64,000 bases of DNA from CAZTBB01 sp964611755. GTDB lineage: Bacteria > Pseudomonadota > Alphaproteobacteria > Micavibrionales > Micavibrionaceae. A model generated the notes under the pieces. It was not told the origin of the DNA and searched no databases. It was given only the letters and a program-made list of their open reading frames with translations. The DNA lies in assembly GCA_964611755.1 (NCBI GenBank), contig CAZTBB010000001.1:75928-139927 (forward strand), in the 5' to 3' direction. The translations under genes were made by a program, and so were the position numbers. Below are positions 27,477 through 35,045 of this stretch, in pieces (the stretch's first letter is position 1; every line of letters begins with the position of its first letter).

Positions 27477-27513
27477 GAAAACACCGCTGTAAAAGGCGGT
27501 GTTTTCGTTTTTA
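27477..27513 (+). terminator. Rho-independent terminator after hpf
   Basis: A perfect 11-bp stem, GAAAACACCGC (27477-27487) with GCGGTGTTTTC (27496-27506), an 8-base loop and a following GTTTTT stretch. It lies 35 bases after the hpf stop and so separates hpf from the PtsN-like gene. Confidence 0.88.
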
Positions 27514-27638
27514 TGCGCGCTTGTTGCTGTATATTTATTTTTTCTAAATTATGCATTGCGGGGGATTTTTAACTGGATTTTAAAATTATTTCGATGTACT
27601 ACATGGCGCGAGAACGATTAGAAAAGGGGGATTTTGAA

Positions 27639-28133
27639 ATGGCACAGATTTCGACCTCACTGCGTAATGATGAGTATGACCGTGATATTCAGATCAATCT
27701 GATATTGCCGGAATTAAGAGTACAATCGATTAAACAGCTCTATGAGGCCTTGGCATCGCATATGGCCCCGCATCTTGATATGGGGGCGATGAATTTGGCC
27801 AGATTATTGATGAGCAGTATTGATCACGAGAATTACGAGAGCACAAATGGCGTTCTTGTTCCTGATTTGAAAATTGCGGGGATTTATTCCAGTTTCACTG
27901 CCTTTGCCCGTTTATCAGCGCCCATTAAAAGCGAGAATGGTGACGAGATTGATTTGGTGTGCATCTTGATATCACCCCAAAGCGAAACGCCGAAACATTT
28001 GCGCAAATTATCACGCATATCGCGCCTGTTTCAGGATACAAAATTATGCGAACGCTTACGTGAAACAGAAGATATTGGATCTATACGCGCGTTAATAGCC
28101 AGCCCGGATGGCTGGATGATGGCCGCAGCATAA
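27639..28133 (+). CDS. PtsN-like PTS IIA domain protein lacking the phospho-acceptor histidine
   Basis: 164 residues from the ATG at 27639, which has AAGGGGG about nine bases upstream; the frame is open from 27594. The fold follows PtsN (EIIA-Ntr): SIKQLYEALASHMAP at the N-terminus, a core strand before VLVPDLKIAG, SAPIKSENGDEIDLVCILI, and PKHLRKLSRISRLFQDTKLC at the end. PtsN carries a phosphorylatable His in an IPH(G) motif; here the aligned position is Asp76 (VPD) and the glycines before it are shortened. It sits where ptsN is expected, after rpoN and hpf. It may act as a phosphorylation-independent regulator. The assignment of the fold is firm, its function is not. Confidence 0.8.
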   Translation: MAQISTSLRNDEYDRDIQINLILPELRVQSIKQLYEALASHMAPHLDMGAMNLARLLMSSIDHENYESTNGVLVPDLKIAGIYSSFTAFARLSAPIKSENGDEIDLVCILISPQSETPKHLRKLSRISRLFQDTKLCERLRETEDIGSIRALIASPDGWMMAAA

Positions 28134-28151
28134 ATCTATTAGAAATAGGCC

Positions 28152-28388
28152 CTAGTGAACGGTAACCGGCTTCATATCATGATGAATGATGATGGCCTGC
28201 GCCTCCTCAAAACTCTCCATAATGGATAAGGGTGACCCATCAGCACTATGGACGGCAAAGACGCTTTGATTGTCGACCTGGAGCGGGCGAATATATGCGA
28301 TTTGTTCTATCCCGAAATTACGAAAATCTTCATCGGTGATTTGTTTTAAAAGTTCTGTAATATCTGGTATTTGGTTGTTATTAATCAT
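28152..28388 (-). CDS. DUF1150 family protein
   Basis: 78 residues with the DUF1150 pattern (FRNFGIEQIAYIRPL, FAVHSADGSPLSIMESFEEA), a small cytosolic family of unknown function found in alphaproteobacteria, commonly beside an Hsp20 gene as here (93 bases downstream of that gene on the same strand). This suggests a link with heat-shock protein homeostasis; no biochemical role is known to me. Confidence 0.88.
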   Translation of the reverse strand: MINNNQIPDITELLKQITDEDFRNFGIEQIAYIRPLQVDNQSVFAVHSADGSPLSIMESFEEAQAIIIHHDMKPVTVH

Positions 28389-28481
28389 GTTCTGACCTTG
28401 TTTAACCTTTAAATTATATCAAAAATGTCTAAAGAAAGCACAAAGATAGCGCTAGAATGCCCACAGGAGGCGATTTAGAGG

Positions 28482-28964
28482 CTATTTCTTTGGTTTTTTA
28501 GGCTTTGTAGGGTCCAAATCAATGGCTTTTGTCTCGGGAGCCTGATTTTCATGCGGATCGCTGATTTTGATTTTCTTGGCATTGGATTCCGGGATAATGC
28601 GCTCCATATCGATATGCAGCAAGCCGTTATCCATGCTCGCGCCGAGCACTTCAATACCTTCGGCCAGAATAAATCCCCTCTGGAATTGACGGGCGGCAAT
28701 GCCACGATGAAGGAAAATGCGCTCCCCATCATCGAATTGCTTGCCGCGAACGGTTAGCTGGTTGTTCTCGATTTCAACATCCAGCTCGTCCATCGTAAAT
28801 CCGGCAACAGCCAGCGTGATACGAAGACCATTTGGGCCAATTTGTTCAATATTATAAGGGGGATAACCTTCACCGGCGGATTTTCGCATGCGGTGGACGG
28901 TTTCTTCAAAGTTTTCAAACCCGAGAAATAAAGGGCTATCAAACAGGGATAGTCGCGTTGACAT
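28482..28964 (-). CDS. Small heat-shock protein, Hsp20/IbpA type
   Basis: 160 residues. The alpha-crystallin domain (about 30-130) has YPPYNIEQIGPNGLRITLAV, LTVRGKQ, FLHRGIAARQFQRGFILAEG and MDNGLLHIDMER, typical of class A bacterial Hsp20 (IbpA/HspD). A Lys/Pro-rich tail (PTKPKKPKK) follows. It is an ATP-independent holdase for aggregating proteins. It probably forms an operon with the DUF1150 gene; no ROSE-type RNA thermometer was established in the 107-base upstream region. Confidence 0.93.
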   Translation of the reverse strand: MSTRLSLFDSPLFLGFENFEETVHRMRKSAGEGYPPYNIEQIGPNGLRITLAVAGFTMDELDVEIENNQLTVRGKQFDDGERIFLHRGIAARQFQRGFILAEGIEVLGASMDNGLLHIDMERIIPESNAKKIKISDPHENQAPETKAIDLDPTKPKKPKK

Positions 28965-29071
28965 TATGCATCTCCTCTAAAAAAATGAGCGAGTTTAAGT
29001 TTATGAAGACCCGCATAAAGCAGCGCCTTCAACCATTATTATATAGGATATCAGAAAAAAGGTTCAAGCAA

Positions 29072-29308
29072 TTAAGCGCCTAAAAGGCTTTTAACTTTGT
29101 TTTTCGAGCGCGATTTCACAAAAGCACGGTCGCAATACCCGCATTCGATAAGATCTTTACCATCGAAACTGTACCAGACTTTGGGGTGACCAAGAGCACC
29201 GCCGCCGCCATCACAGGACACGCCATCGGCATCATTATCGATGATAATGACTTCAGGCTCAGAAATTTTAATAGAGTTCTGTGACAAACCAGTGACCTTT
29301 GTTATCAT
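29072..29308 (-). CDS. zf-CHCC zinc-finger protein (NDUFS6-like)
   Basis: 78 residues with the CHCC zinc ligands C32, H41, C56 and C59 inside VSCDGGGGALGHPKVWYSF and IECGYCDRAF. This is the bacterial counterpart of the zinc-binding core of mitochondrial complex I accessory subunit NDUFS6, common in alphaproteobacteria and of undetermined role. It is monocistronic, transcribed towards the hsp20 gene. Confidence 0.9.
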   Translation of the reverse strand: MITKVTGLSQNSIKISEPEVIIIDNDADGVSCDGGGGALGHPKVWYSFDGKDLIECGYCDRAFVKSRSKNKVKSLLGA

Positions 29309-29404
29309 GTTGTTTGCAATTATCTTGTATAATTAAAATGTGCGTAAATGAGGCATAATTCAAGCATAAAAAGCAAAATGTTGAGAATGGTTTCGGAGTA
29401 AAGA

Positions 29405-29818
29405 GTGCGGGTCGTCAGTATGGGTGCAAACTTGGATATAAAATTTATTGATAACACGCGTATAGCAGCGAATTTAGGTAATTATGAGGCCATAGATGTG
29501 GTTGTCGCCCCAGTCATAGAGAGTTGGCGGGAATCCATGTTCAGCTTTGAATGGCTTGATAAGCAAGGCGACATCCGGTCATTGGACGACCTGCCGGATA
29601 AAGAAAAGCCGAAGCGTGAGCGTGTTGAGGCGCTTTTGGCCGCGCAAGAGAGCATAGAAAAACCTGTTTTAGGAATAGGCCTGAAGGATAATGTAGAAAT
29701 CGGTATGGGGCGCGCCGAGTTTTTAACCTTGGCGGCGCATAAGTTAGAAATTATTCCAGTGCATGTGCCAAAATCCAATCTGGAGGATTTTAAGCCGTTT
29801 GTTTACACTGGGGATTAG
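29405..29818 (+). CDS. Unrecognised small cytosolic protein
   Basis: 137 residues from a GTG at 29405 with GGAG six bases upstream; ATG 29420 is possible. No signal peptide, membrane segment or cysteine. The sequence contains a short acidic/basic patch (DDLPDKEKPKRERVEAL) between two predicted alpha/beta parts (VVVAPVIESWRESMFSFEWL; PVLGIGLKDNVEIGMGRAEF). It may be co-transcribed with the pilin-like gene 34 bases downstream. I do not recognise the family. Confidence 0.6.
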   Translation: MRVVSMGANLDIKFIDNTRIAANLGNYEAIDVVVAPVIESWRESMFSFEWLDKQGDIRSLDDLPDKEKPKRERVEALLAAQESIEKPVLGIGLKDNVEIGMGRAEFLTLAAHKLEIIPVHVPKSNLEDFKPFVYTGD

Positions 29819-29851
29819 AATAACGGTGAGAGGAAAAGGGGATAAAGCGCC

Positions 29852-30562
29852 ATGACACAGAGAAAAAACGAGAGCGGAAACGCGATTTTTATGATTTTAC
29901 TGGGTGTGGCTTTGCTCGCGGCTTTGACCTTTGCCGTCACGCAAAGTAATCGCGGCAGTACAAACCAGCTTAATCAGGAGCGCGCCAGTATTTACGCCTC
30001 AGAGATTATTGAATACAGCAATGTTGTCAGCGCCGCCGTAGCGCAGCTGCGGTTGCGCGGCTGTGCGGATGAGCGGTTGAATTTTGCGAATACACTTGTT
30101 GCAGGCTATGACAATGTAACGGCCCCGGCCAATGGGCGCTGTGATGTCTTTAGCCCGTCAGGCGGCGGTGTTGCTTTCCAGGATGCGGAAGATGGCTGGT
30201 TTGATACAGCGCAGTCGGGCGAAACAGGTTTCGGGAACTGGTACATCTCGGGCCGCTCTCGCGTCGTTGAGGTTGGAACAACATGTGCAACAACCGATTG
30301 TTCCGAGCTTCTTTTGGTTGCGCCTTATCTGGATCGTGCCATTTGTGAGGAGATTAATAGCGCTCTTGGTATTCCGGGCATTCCTCAAGACCAAGGCGTA
30401 TCCGTTAATTTTCTTACACAATTTACCGGATCCAATTGGAACACAACCATTATTGAAGATGCCGGTGGTGAATTGCACGGGAAGAGCGCCGGATGTTTTG
30501 AGGGCGATACCACACCAGCCGCAGGAACGTATCATTATTACAAAGTCTTGATAGCGCGTTAA
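29852..30562 (+). CDS. Pilin/pseudopilin-like secreted membrane protein, unknown function
   Basis: 236 residues. A short polar head with the sequence ESGNAIFMILLGVALLAAL leads into one membrane segment (about 11-30) and a helical stretch (TNQLNQERASIYASEIIEYS), the lollipop layout of type IV pilins, followed by a Gly/Thr-rich globular domain with about six cysteines suggestive of disulfides and a periplasmic or surface location. The position corresponding to the prepilin Glu5 is not Glu, so it is an atypical pilin or a simple anchored protein. No pilus assembly genes adjoin it. GAGAGGAAAAGGGG lies upstream of the ATG. Confidence 0.6.
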   Translation: MTQRKNESGNAIFMILLGVALLAALTFAVTQSNRGSTNQLNQERASIYASEIIEYSNVVSAAVAQLRLRGCADERLNFANTLVAGYDNVTAPANGRCDVFSPSGGGVAFQDAEDGWFDTAQSGETGFGNWYISGRSRVVEVGTTCATTDCSELLLVAPYLDRAICEEINSALGIPGIPQDQGVSVNFLTQFTGSNWNTTIIEDAGGELHGKSAGCFEGDTTPAAGTYHYYKVLIAR

Positions 30563-30563
30563 A

Positions 30564-31934
30564 TTAAACGGCCTTGCGCCAGATCGTGCCGTCCGGCGTA
30601 TCTTCAATTTCAATGCCTTGTGCCAAAAGATCATCACGAATTTGATCGGCCTGCGCAAAGTCCTTATCGGCTCTGGCCTGTTTGCGCTTGGCAATCAGCT
30701 CTTCGATATGGCCAGCATCGACATCACCGCTATCATAACCAAGCCAAGCGGCGGGGTCTTCATTCAAGATGCCCATGATCTGGCCGGTGCCTTTGAGCGC
30801 GCTTAAAAGCTCTGGTGAGTTTGGCTGTTTGAGAAGCATATTGATCTCGGCAATGGCTTGCGGGGTGTTCAGATCATCACATAATGCATCCATGATGGGC
30901 GCCGGGACGTCGGCATCGGCCTCCATGCCCTCTTCGGCCATTTGATGCAGGCGCGTATAGATTTTATCGAGCAGCTTTTTCATCTGTCCAAGCTTATCAT
31001 CTGACCAGTCGAGCGGATGGCGGTATTGCGCAGAGAGGAGCGCCATGCGAATGACCTCACCCTTTTCGCCCTGTTCCAAAAGATCATGGGCGAGGACAAC
31101 ATTGCCCAAAGATTTGGACATTTTTTCGCCCTCAACAGTTACAAACCCGTTATGCACCCAGTATTTGGAGAAGGCCTCCAAATCATTATGGCCATGTGCG
31201 CAGCAACTTTGGGCAATTTCATTTTCATGGTGCGGGAATTTCAAATCGGCACCGCCGCCATGAATATCAAAAGGCAGACCTAAATGCGCTTCGGCCATGG
31301 CGGAGCATTCAATATGCCAACCGGGGCGACCGCGTCCCCATGGGCTTTCCCAGCCAGGTTGATCATCATTAGAATGTTTCCAGAGGACGAAATCCGCTCC
31401 ATCCTTTTTATACGGTGCGACATCAACCCGGGCACCGGCGAGTTGTTCATCGCGGCTGCGCCCGGACAGGCCGCCATAGGCCGAAAAAGACGGCACATTG
31501 AACAAGACATGGCCTTCCGCCTCATAGGCATGGCCGCGCTCTATAAGCTGTTCGATCAGCTTAATCATATGCGGGATATGATCGGTGGCGCGGGGCTGGA
31601 TATCGGGTTTGGACACGCCAAGAGCCGCCATATCATCATTGTAGATGGTTTCATAACGCAGCGTGATCGCACTGATCTGCTCACCGCTATCGGCCGCGGC
31701 TTGCATGATTTTGTCATCAACATCGGTGATGTTGGAAACATAGGTGACTTGCGGGTAAATAAATTTGAGAACACGTGAGAGCATATCGAAGACAACAGCC
31801 ATGCGGGCATTGCCGATATGCGCATAATTATAGACCGTTGGTCCACAGGCATAGATACGGATATGCGCGGGATCAATGGGCTCAAAAACCTGTTTTTTTC
31901 TCTCCAAGGAGTTGTAAATCTGAAGCTCTGACAT
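30564..31934 (-). CDS. cysS: Cysteinyl-tRNA synthetase
   Basis: 456 residues from the ATG at 31934 (the frame is open to 32009, but the domain starts MSELQIYNSLERKKQVFEP). Class I signatures HIGN in CGPTVYNYAHIGNARMA and KMSKS in EGEKMSKSLGNV are present, with the zinc ligands (first Cys in CGPTVY, then WHIECSAMA and a HHENE segment). It charges tRNA-Cys. It is divergent from folE with a 92-base spacer. Its stop is directly opposite the pilin-like gene's stop. Confidence 0.97.
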   Translation of the reverse strand: MSELQIYNSLERKKQVFEPIDPAHIRIYACGPTVYNYAHIGNARMAVVFDMLSRVLKFIYPQVTYVSNITDVDDKIMQAAADSGEQISAITLRYETIYNDDMAALGVSKPDIQPRATDHIPHMIKLIEQLIERGHAYEAEGHVLFNVPSFSAYGGLSGRSRDEQLAGARVDVAPYKKDGADFVLWKHSNDDQPGWESPWGRGRPGWHIECSAMAEAHLGLPFDIHGGGADLKFPHHENEIAQSCCAHGHNDLEAFSKYWVHNGFVTVEGEKMSKSLGNVVLAHDLLEQGEKGEVIRMALLSAQYRHPLDWSDDKLGQMKKLLDKIYTRLHQMAEEGMEADADVPAPIMDALCDDLNTPQAIAEINMLLKQPNSPELLSALKGTGQIMGILNEDPAAWLGYDSGDVDAGHIEELIAKRKQARADKDFAQADQIRDDLLAQGIEIEDTPDGTIWRKAV

Positions 31935-32026
31935 AGTTTTATTGATCAAAATGCTCTTTTTTACTGGAAAATAAGGGATAATCACGCTAATACCAAGCGT
32001 TAAATGCATTTAAGGTTGATGAAAAT

Positions 32027-32650
32027 ATGGCAGTTGAAAAAATGACTTCGGATATTATTAAACCAGAAAAATTTCAAGGCGGTGAGCGCCCATCACGCGA
32101 AGAGGCCGAAAAAGCGGTTGAAACATTGATCCGTTGGGCCGGAGATGATCCAGCCCGCGAGGGGTTAAAAGACACGCCTGGGCGCGTGACCCGCGCCTAT
32201 GAAGAGTTTTTCAAAGGCTATGCACTGGATGCGGAAAAGGAACTATCCAAAACATTCGAAGATATTCAGGGCTTTGACGATATGGTGATTGTCCGTGATA
32301 TCGAGTTTACATCACATTGTGAGCACCACATGGTGCCCATTATCGGGAAAGCGCATGTCGGTTATTGGCCGGATCAAAAAATTGTCGGTATCTCAAAACT
32401 GGCGCGCATTGTTGATATTTATGCCAAGCGTTTGGTGTCTCAAGAAACCATGACCAAGCAGGTGGTAAATTGTATTGAAAGCGCGCTGAGCCCTAGAGGC
32501 GCGGCGGTGATGATTGATGCCAACCATCAATGCATGTCTATTCGCGGCGTGAATAAATTGCAATCATCGACCGTGACAACCATGTTTAGTGGCGTGTTCA
32601 AAGACGACGAGCATGTGCGCCGTCGTTTCATGGATATGATCAAGGCTTAA
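32027..32650 (+). CDS. folE: GTP cyclohydrolase I
   Basis: 207 residues. It has GLKDTPGRVTRAYEEFFKGY, the zinc and substrate motif FTSHCEHHMVPIIGKAHVGY, and HQCMSIRGVNK near the C-terminus, which provide the Cys-His-Cys zinc site. It opens GTP to 7,8-dihydroneopterin triphosphate at the start of tetrahydrofolate and queuosine-type pterin synthesis. The neighbours give no folate operon. Confidence 0.97.
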   Translation: MAVEKMTSDIIKPEKFQGGERPSREEAEKAVETLIRWAGDDPAREGLKDTPGRVTRAYEEFFKGYALDAEKELSKTFEDIQGFDDMVIVRDIEFTSHCEHHMVPIIGKAHVGYWPDQKIVGISKLARIVDIYAKRLVSQETMTKQVVNCIESALSPRGAAVMIDANHQCMSIRGVNKLQSSTVTTMFSGVFKDDEHVRRRFMDMIKA

Positions 32651-32658
32651 GATATTAT

Positions 32659-33570
32659 CTAGTGCATCATCGTTGTAGCAGATGTTGTATCCGCCGATTT
32701 TTGTATCTGCGCCCTGATATAGGGTGATCCTTTCACCATATTGACCAGACGCTCCTTTGAAAATGGCTTTTTCAAGAAGGCATGTGCGCCATTATGGTGC
32801 GATTGCACTATATTATTCTTCATCGTATCAACGCTGAGCATAATAACATGCGCCTCGGGATCAATGGCCTTGATCGATTGCAAAACCTGATGGCCGCTCA
32901 GGCCCGGCAAATGAATATCCAAAAAGACGATATCGGGCGCATGTTCAATATAGGATTGAATGGCCTCTTCGCCTGTCTTACATAGCTGGATGTCGTAATC
33001 CTTGTTCAGGATATTCGCAGCATATGTGGCTGTGAAGCGATCATCTTCAACCACCATGACCAATGGGTGGTCACGTTTTTCACGGCGCACGGCAATCGAT
33101 TTTATTTTATTTTGATCTGTCATAGCCGCATATGATTCAAAACGTTTGGATGTTAAAAACTTTTCATCGGCCAATTTTTGATAGTTGTAAATTTCACCAT
33201 TCAAAAATCCATAATCCGAATAATCAGCCTGAATTTTATCGCTGACGGTTGTGTAAAGATTTTGCAGATCATTGCGCTGTTTGTTGTTCTCCGGCTCACA
33301 CAACATGACAATATCGCCATCGCTGAAAAGGTAGAGCAAGCCCTCTTTCGGGCTGATCGTGCTTCCATGCATCATATCAAGAACAGAGCGACTATATTTT
33401 TTATGCTCGGTTAAAATCGTTTCGATTTTGGCCGGATTTTCGATGATTTTGTAATGATCAAGATTCTTGGACAAAGCAAAATAAATGGCGGCCCAGTCAT
33501 GACCCCCATGTTTTAGATTTTCTAAGAACGTCACAAAGTGATGCTCTGCGCTTTTTGTAATTAACTTCAT
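32659..33570 (-). CDS. Response regulator with unknown N-terminal domain and C-terminal receiver
   Basis: 303 residues from the ATG at 33570, preceded by GGGGAC. Residues ~1-165 form a helical domain I do not recognise (FLENLKHGGHDWAAIYFALS, KEGLLYLFSDGDIVMLCEPE). Residues ~172-290 are a complete receiver: VMVVEDDRF (acid pair), IVFLDIHLPGLSG (phospho-Asp), VIMLSVD (Ser/Thr switch) and FLKKPFS (Lys). The receiver at the C-terminus is the reverse of the usual order and there is no DNA-binding domain, so output is probably by protein interaction of the N-terminal domain. No sensor kinase is adjacent. Confidence 0.8.
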   Translation of the reverse strand: MKLITKSAEHHFVTFLENLKHGGHDWAAIYFALSKNLDHYKIIENPAKIETILTEHKKYSRSVLDMMHGSTISPKEGLLYLFSDGDIVMLCEPENNKQRNDLQNLYTTVSDKIQADYSDYGFLNGEIYNYQKLADEKFLTSKRFESYAAMTDQNKIKSIAVRREKRDHPLVMVVEDDRFTATYAANILNKDYDIQLCKTGEEAIQSYIEHAPDIVFLDIHLPGLSGHQVLQSIKAIDPEAHVIMLSVDTMKNNIVQSHHNGAHAFLKKPFSKERLVNMVKGSPYIRAQIQKSADTTSATTMMH

Positions 33571-33723
33571 TTTTTGTCCCCACACTACCCCGAAGCAACT
33601 CGATAGATTGCTTTCTTTTATAGTTATTCATTTATTATACAAAAAATTAAATTAATATATTCTAATAAAAACCATGCATTTAATTAAAATTGTACAGAGC
33701 TAAAAAAGCATTAATAAAACCAT

Positions 33724-34947
33724 ATGGATAAAGATCAGCGTATCATTGCGGACTTGCTCTCGGAAGACATTCGGGATTTCATGAAACGCCATGCGCAAAA
33801 AAATATTGCGGATTTGGCCTTGCATCGGCCTAAAAACGCACAAAATTGGCCTTATGATGCTGTTCTGGATCAAATGAAGGCGCGGCAAAAGCAGGCGGGC
33901 AAGTTTGATCCATGGTTGGAAAAATCGACCCAAATTCTGCTGCCCCGCCCCGATATTGTTGAGCAGGCCTCATCCCATGTCATGGCAAGATATAAAGCCT
34001 CGCTTGTTTCGGGGCAGAGCTTTGTAGATTTAACCATGGGCTCGGGCATGGATAGTTGGGCTTTGTCACAAAAGTTTAAACAAGGAATAGCCATCGATTT
34101 GGATGCCCAAAATATCCATTACGCAGCGCATAATTTTAAGGCTCTTGGCATTGATAACATCATGGCTTTGCAATCGGATGCTGAGGGGTATATTCAAAAC
34201 ATGGATCATGTGGATTGCGTGTATATTGACCCGCAAAGACGTGACCCATCCCGCAAAGGGCATGTTAATTTTGCAGATTGCCAGCCAAACCTTCTTCACC
34301 TCATGCCTGTATTACGGGATAAAACACAGATATTGATGATCAAAGCCTCACCAATGTTGGATATAGCGCGCGCCGTACAAGAGTTGGGAGCGGTATCATC
34401 CGTTCATGTGGTTGAATGGAGGCGCGAATGCCGTGAAGTGATATTCCTATGTGATTTCAGCAAAGAAACAGATATGCAGGACATCCCCATTCATGCCATC
34501 GCCATTGATGATGACGCATGCATTTTATATGATTTTCAGATATCGCGCCGCCAAGAAAGCGCTGCTGAATTGGTTTTGGGGGAGGTGGAGGATTATCTCT
34601 ACGAGCCGGGGCCTGCCTTTATGAAGGCTGGCGGGTTTAAAAGTCTCTTGCATCAATATGGTCTTAAAAAATTGCATATGGATACGCATCTTTACACATC
34701 GAGCGATGCCATCATCGATTTTCCGGGGCGTATATTTGCTGTGCAGAATATTGTTGCTGCAAACAAGAAAGAGGTACAGGCCATATTACCCGGGCGTCAG
34801 GCAAATATAAGTGTGCGTAATTTTCCGATGCATGTGGATGCGTTGAAAAAGAAATTGGGCATCAAAGACGGAGGGTCAGAGTACCTCTTTGCCTGCACAC
34901 ATATGAACAATAAGAAAATCATGATTCACGGGCAAAAAATTCAATAA
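33724..34947 (+). CDS. Class I SAM-dependent methyltransferase of the PG_1098/THUMP-like type
   Basis: 407 residues. A helical N-terminal part (1-85) precedes a Rossmann methyltransferase domain with motif I VDLTMGSGMDSWALSQKF (101-118), acidic GIAIDLDAQN (motif II) and CVYIDPQRRDPSRKGH (165-180) in the catalytic position, then a ferredoxin-like and C-terminal THUMP-like domain (about 260-407). I know this architecture best from Bacteroidetes, and it probably methylates RNA. Alone on the plus strand after a 153-base AT-rich spacer; it could have been acquired horizontally. Confidence 0.78.
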   Translation: MDKDQRIIADLLSEDIRDFMKRHAQKNIADLALHRPKNAQNWPYDAVLDQMKARQKQAGKFDPWLEKSTQILLPRPDIVEQASSHVMARYKASLVSGQSFVDLTMGSGMDSWALSQKFKQGIAIDLDAQNIHYAAHNFKALGIDNIMALQSDAEGYIQNMDHVDCVYIDPQRRDPSRKGHVNFADCQPNLLHLMPVLRDKTQILMIKASPMLDIARAVQELGAVSSVHVVEWRRECREVIFLCDFSKETDMQDIPIHAIAIDDDACILYDFQISRRQESAAELVLGEVEDYLYEPGPAFMKAGGFKSLLHQYGLKKLHMDTHLYTSSDAIIDFPGRIFAVQNIVAANKKEVQAILPGRQANISVRNFPMHVDALKKKLGIKDGGSEYLFACTHMNNKKIMIHGQKIQ

Positions 34948-35045
34948 AATTTTAAGGACTTTTGAGGTATTATAGAGAGTTGGTGTGTGCGAGAGAATAA
35001 TCTATTTGCACTATGGGGATTCTAAAATAGAATAGGGCTATCGGA

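Noticed and set aside
33571..33723. AT-rich spacer that could hold an origin or small RNA
   Set aside because: No DnaA-box cluster, hairpin or terminator was seen; it looks like an ordinary divergent promoter region.
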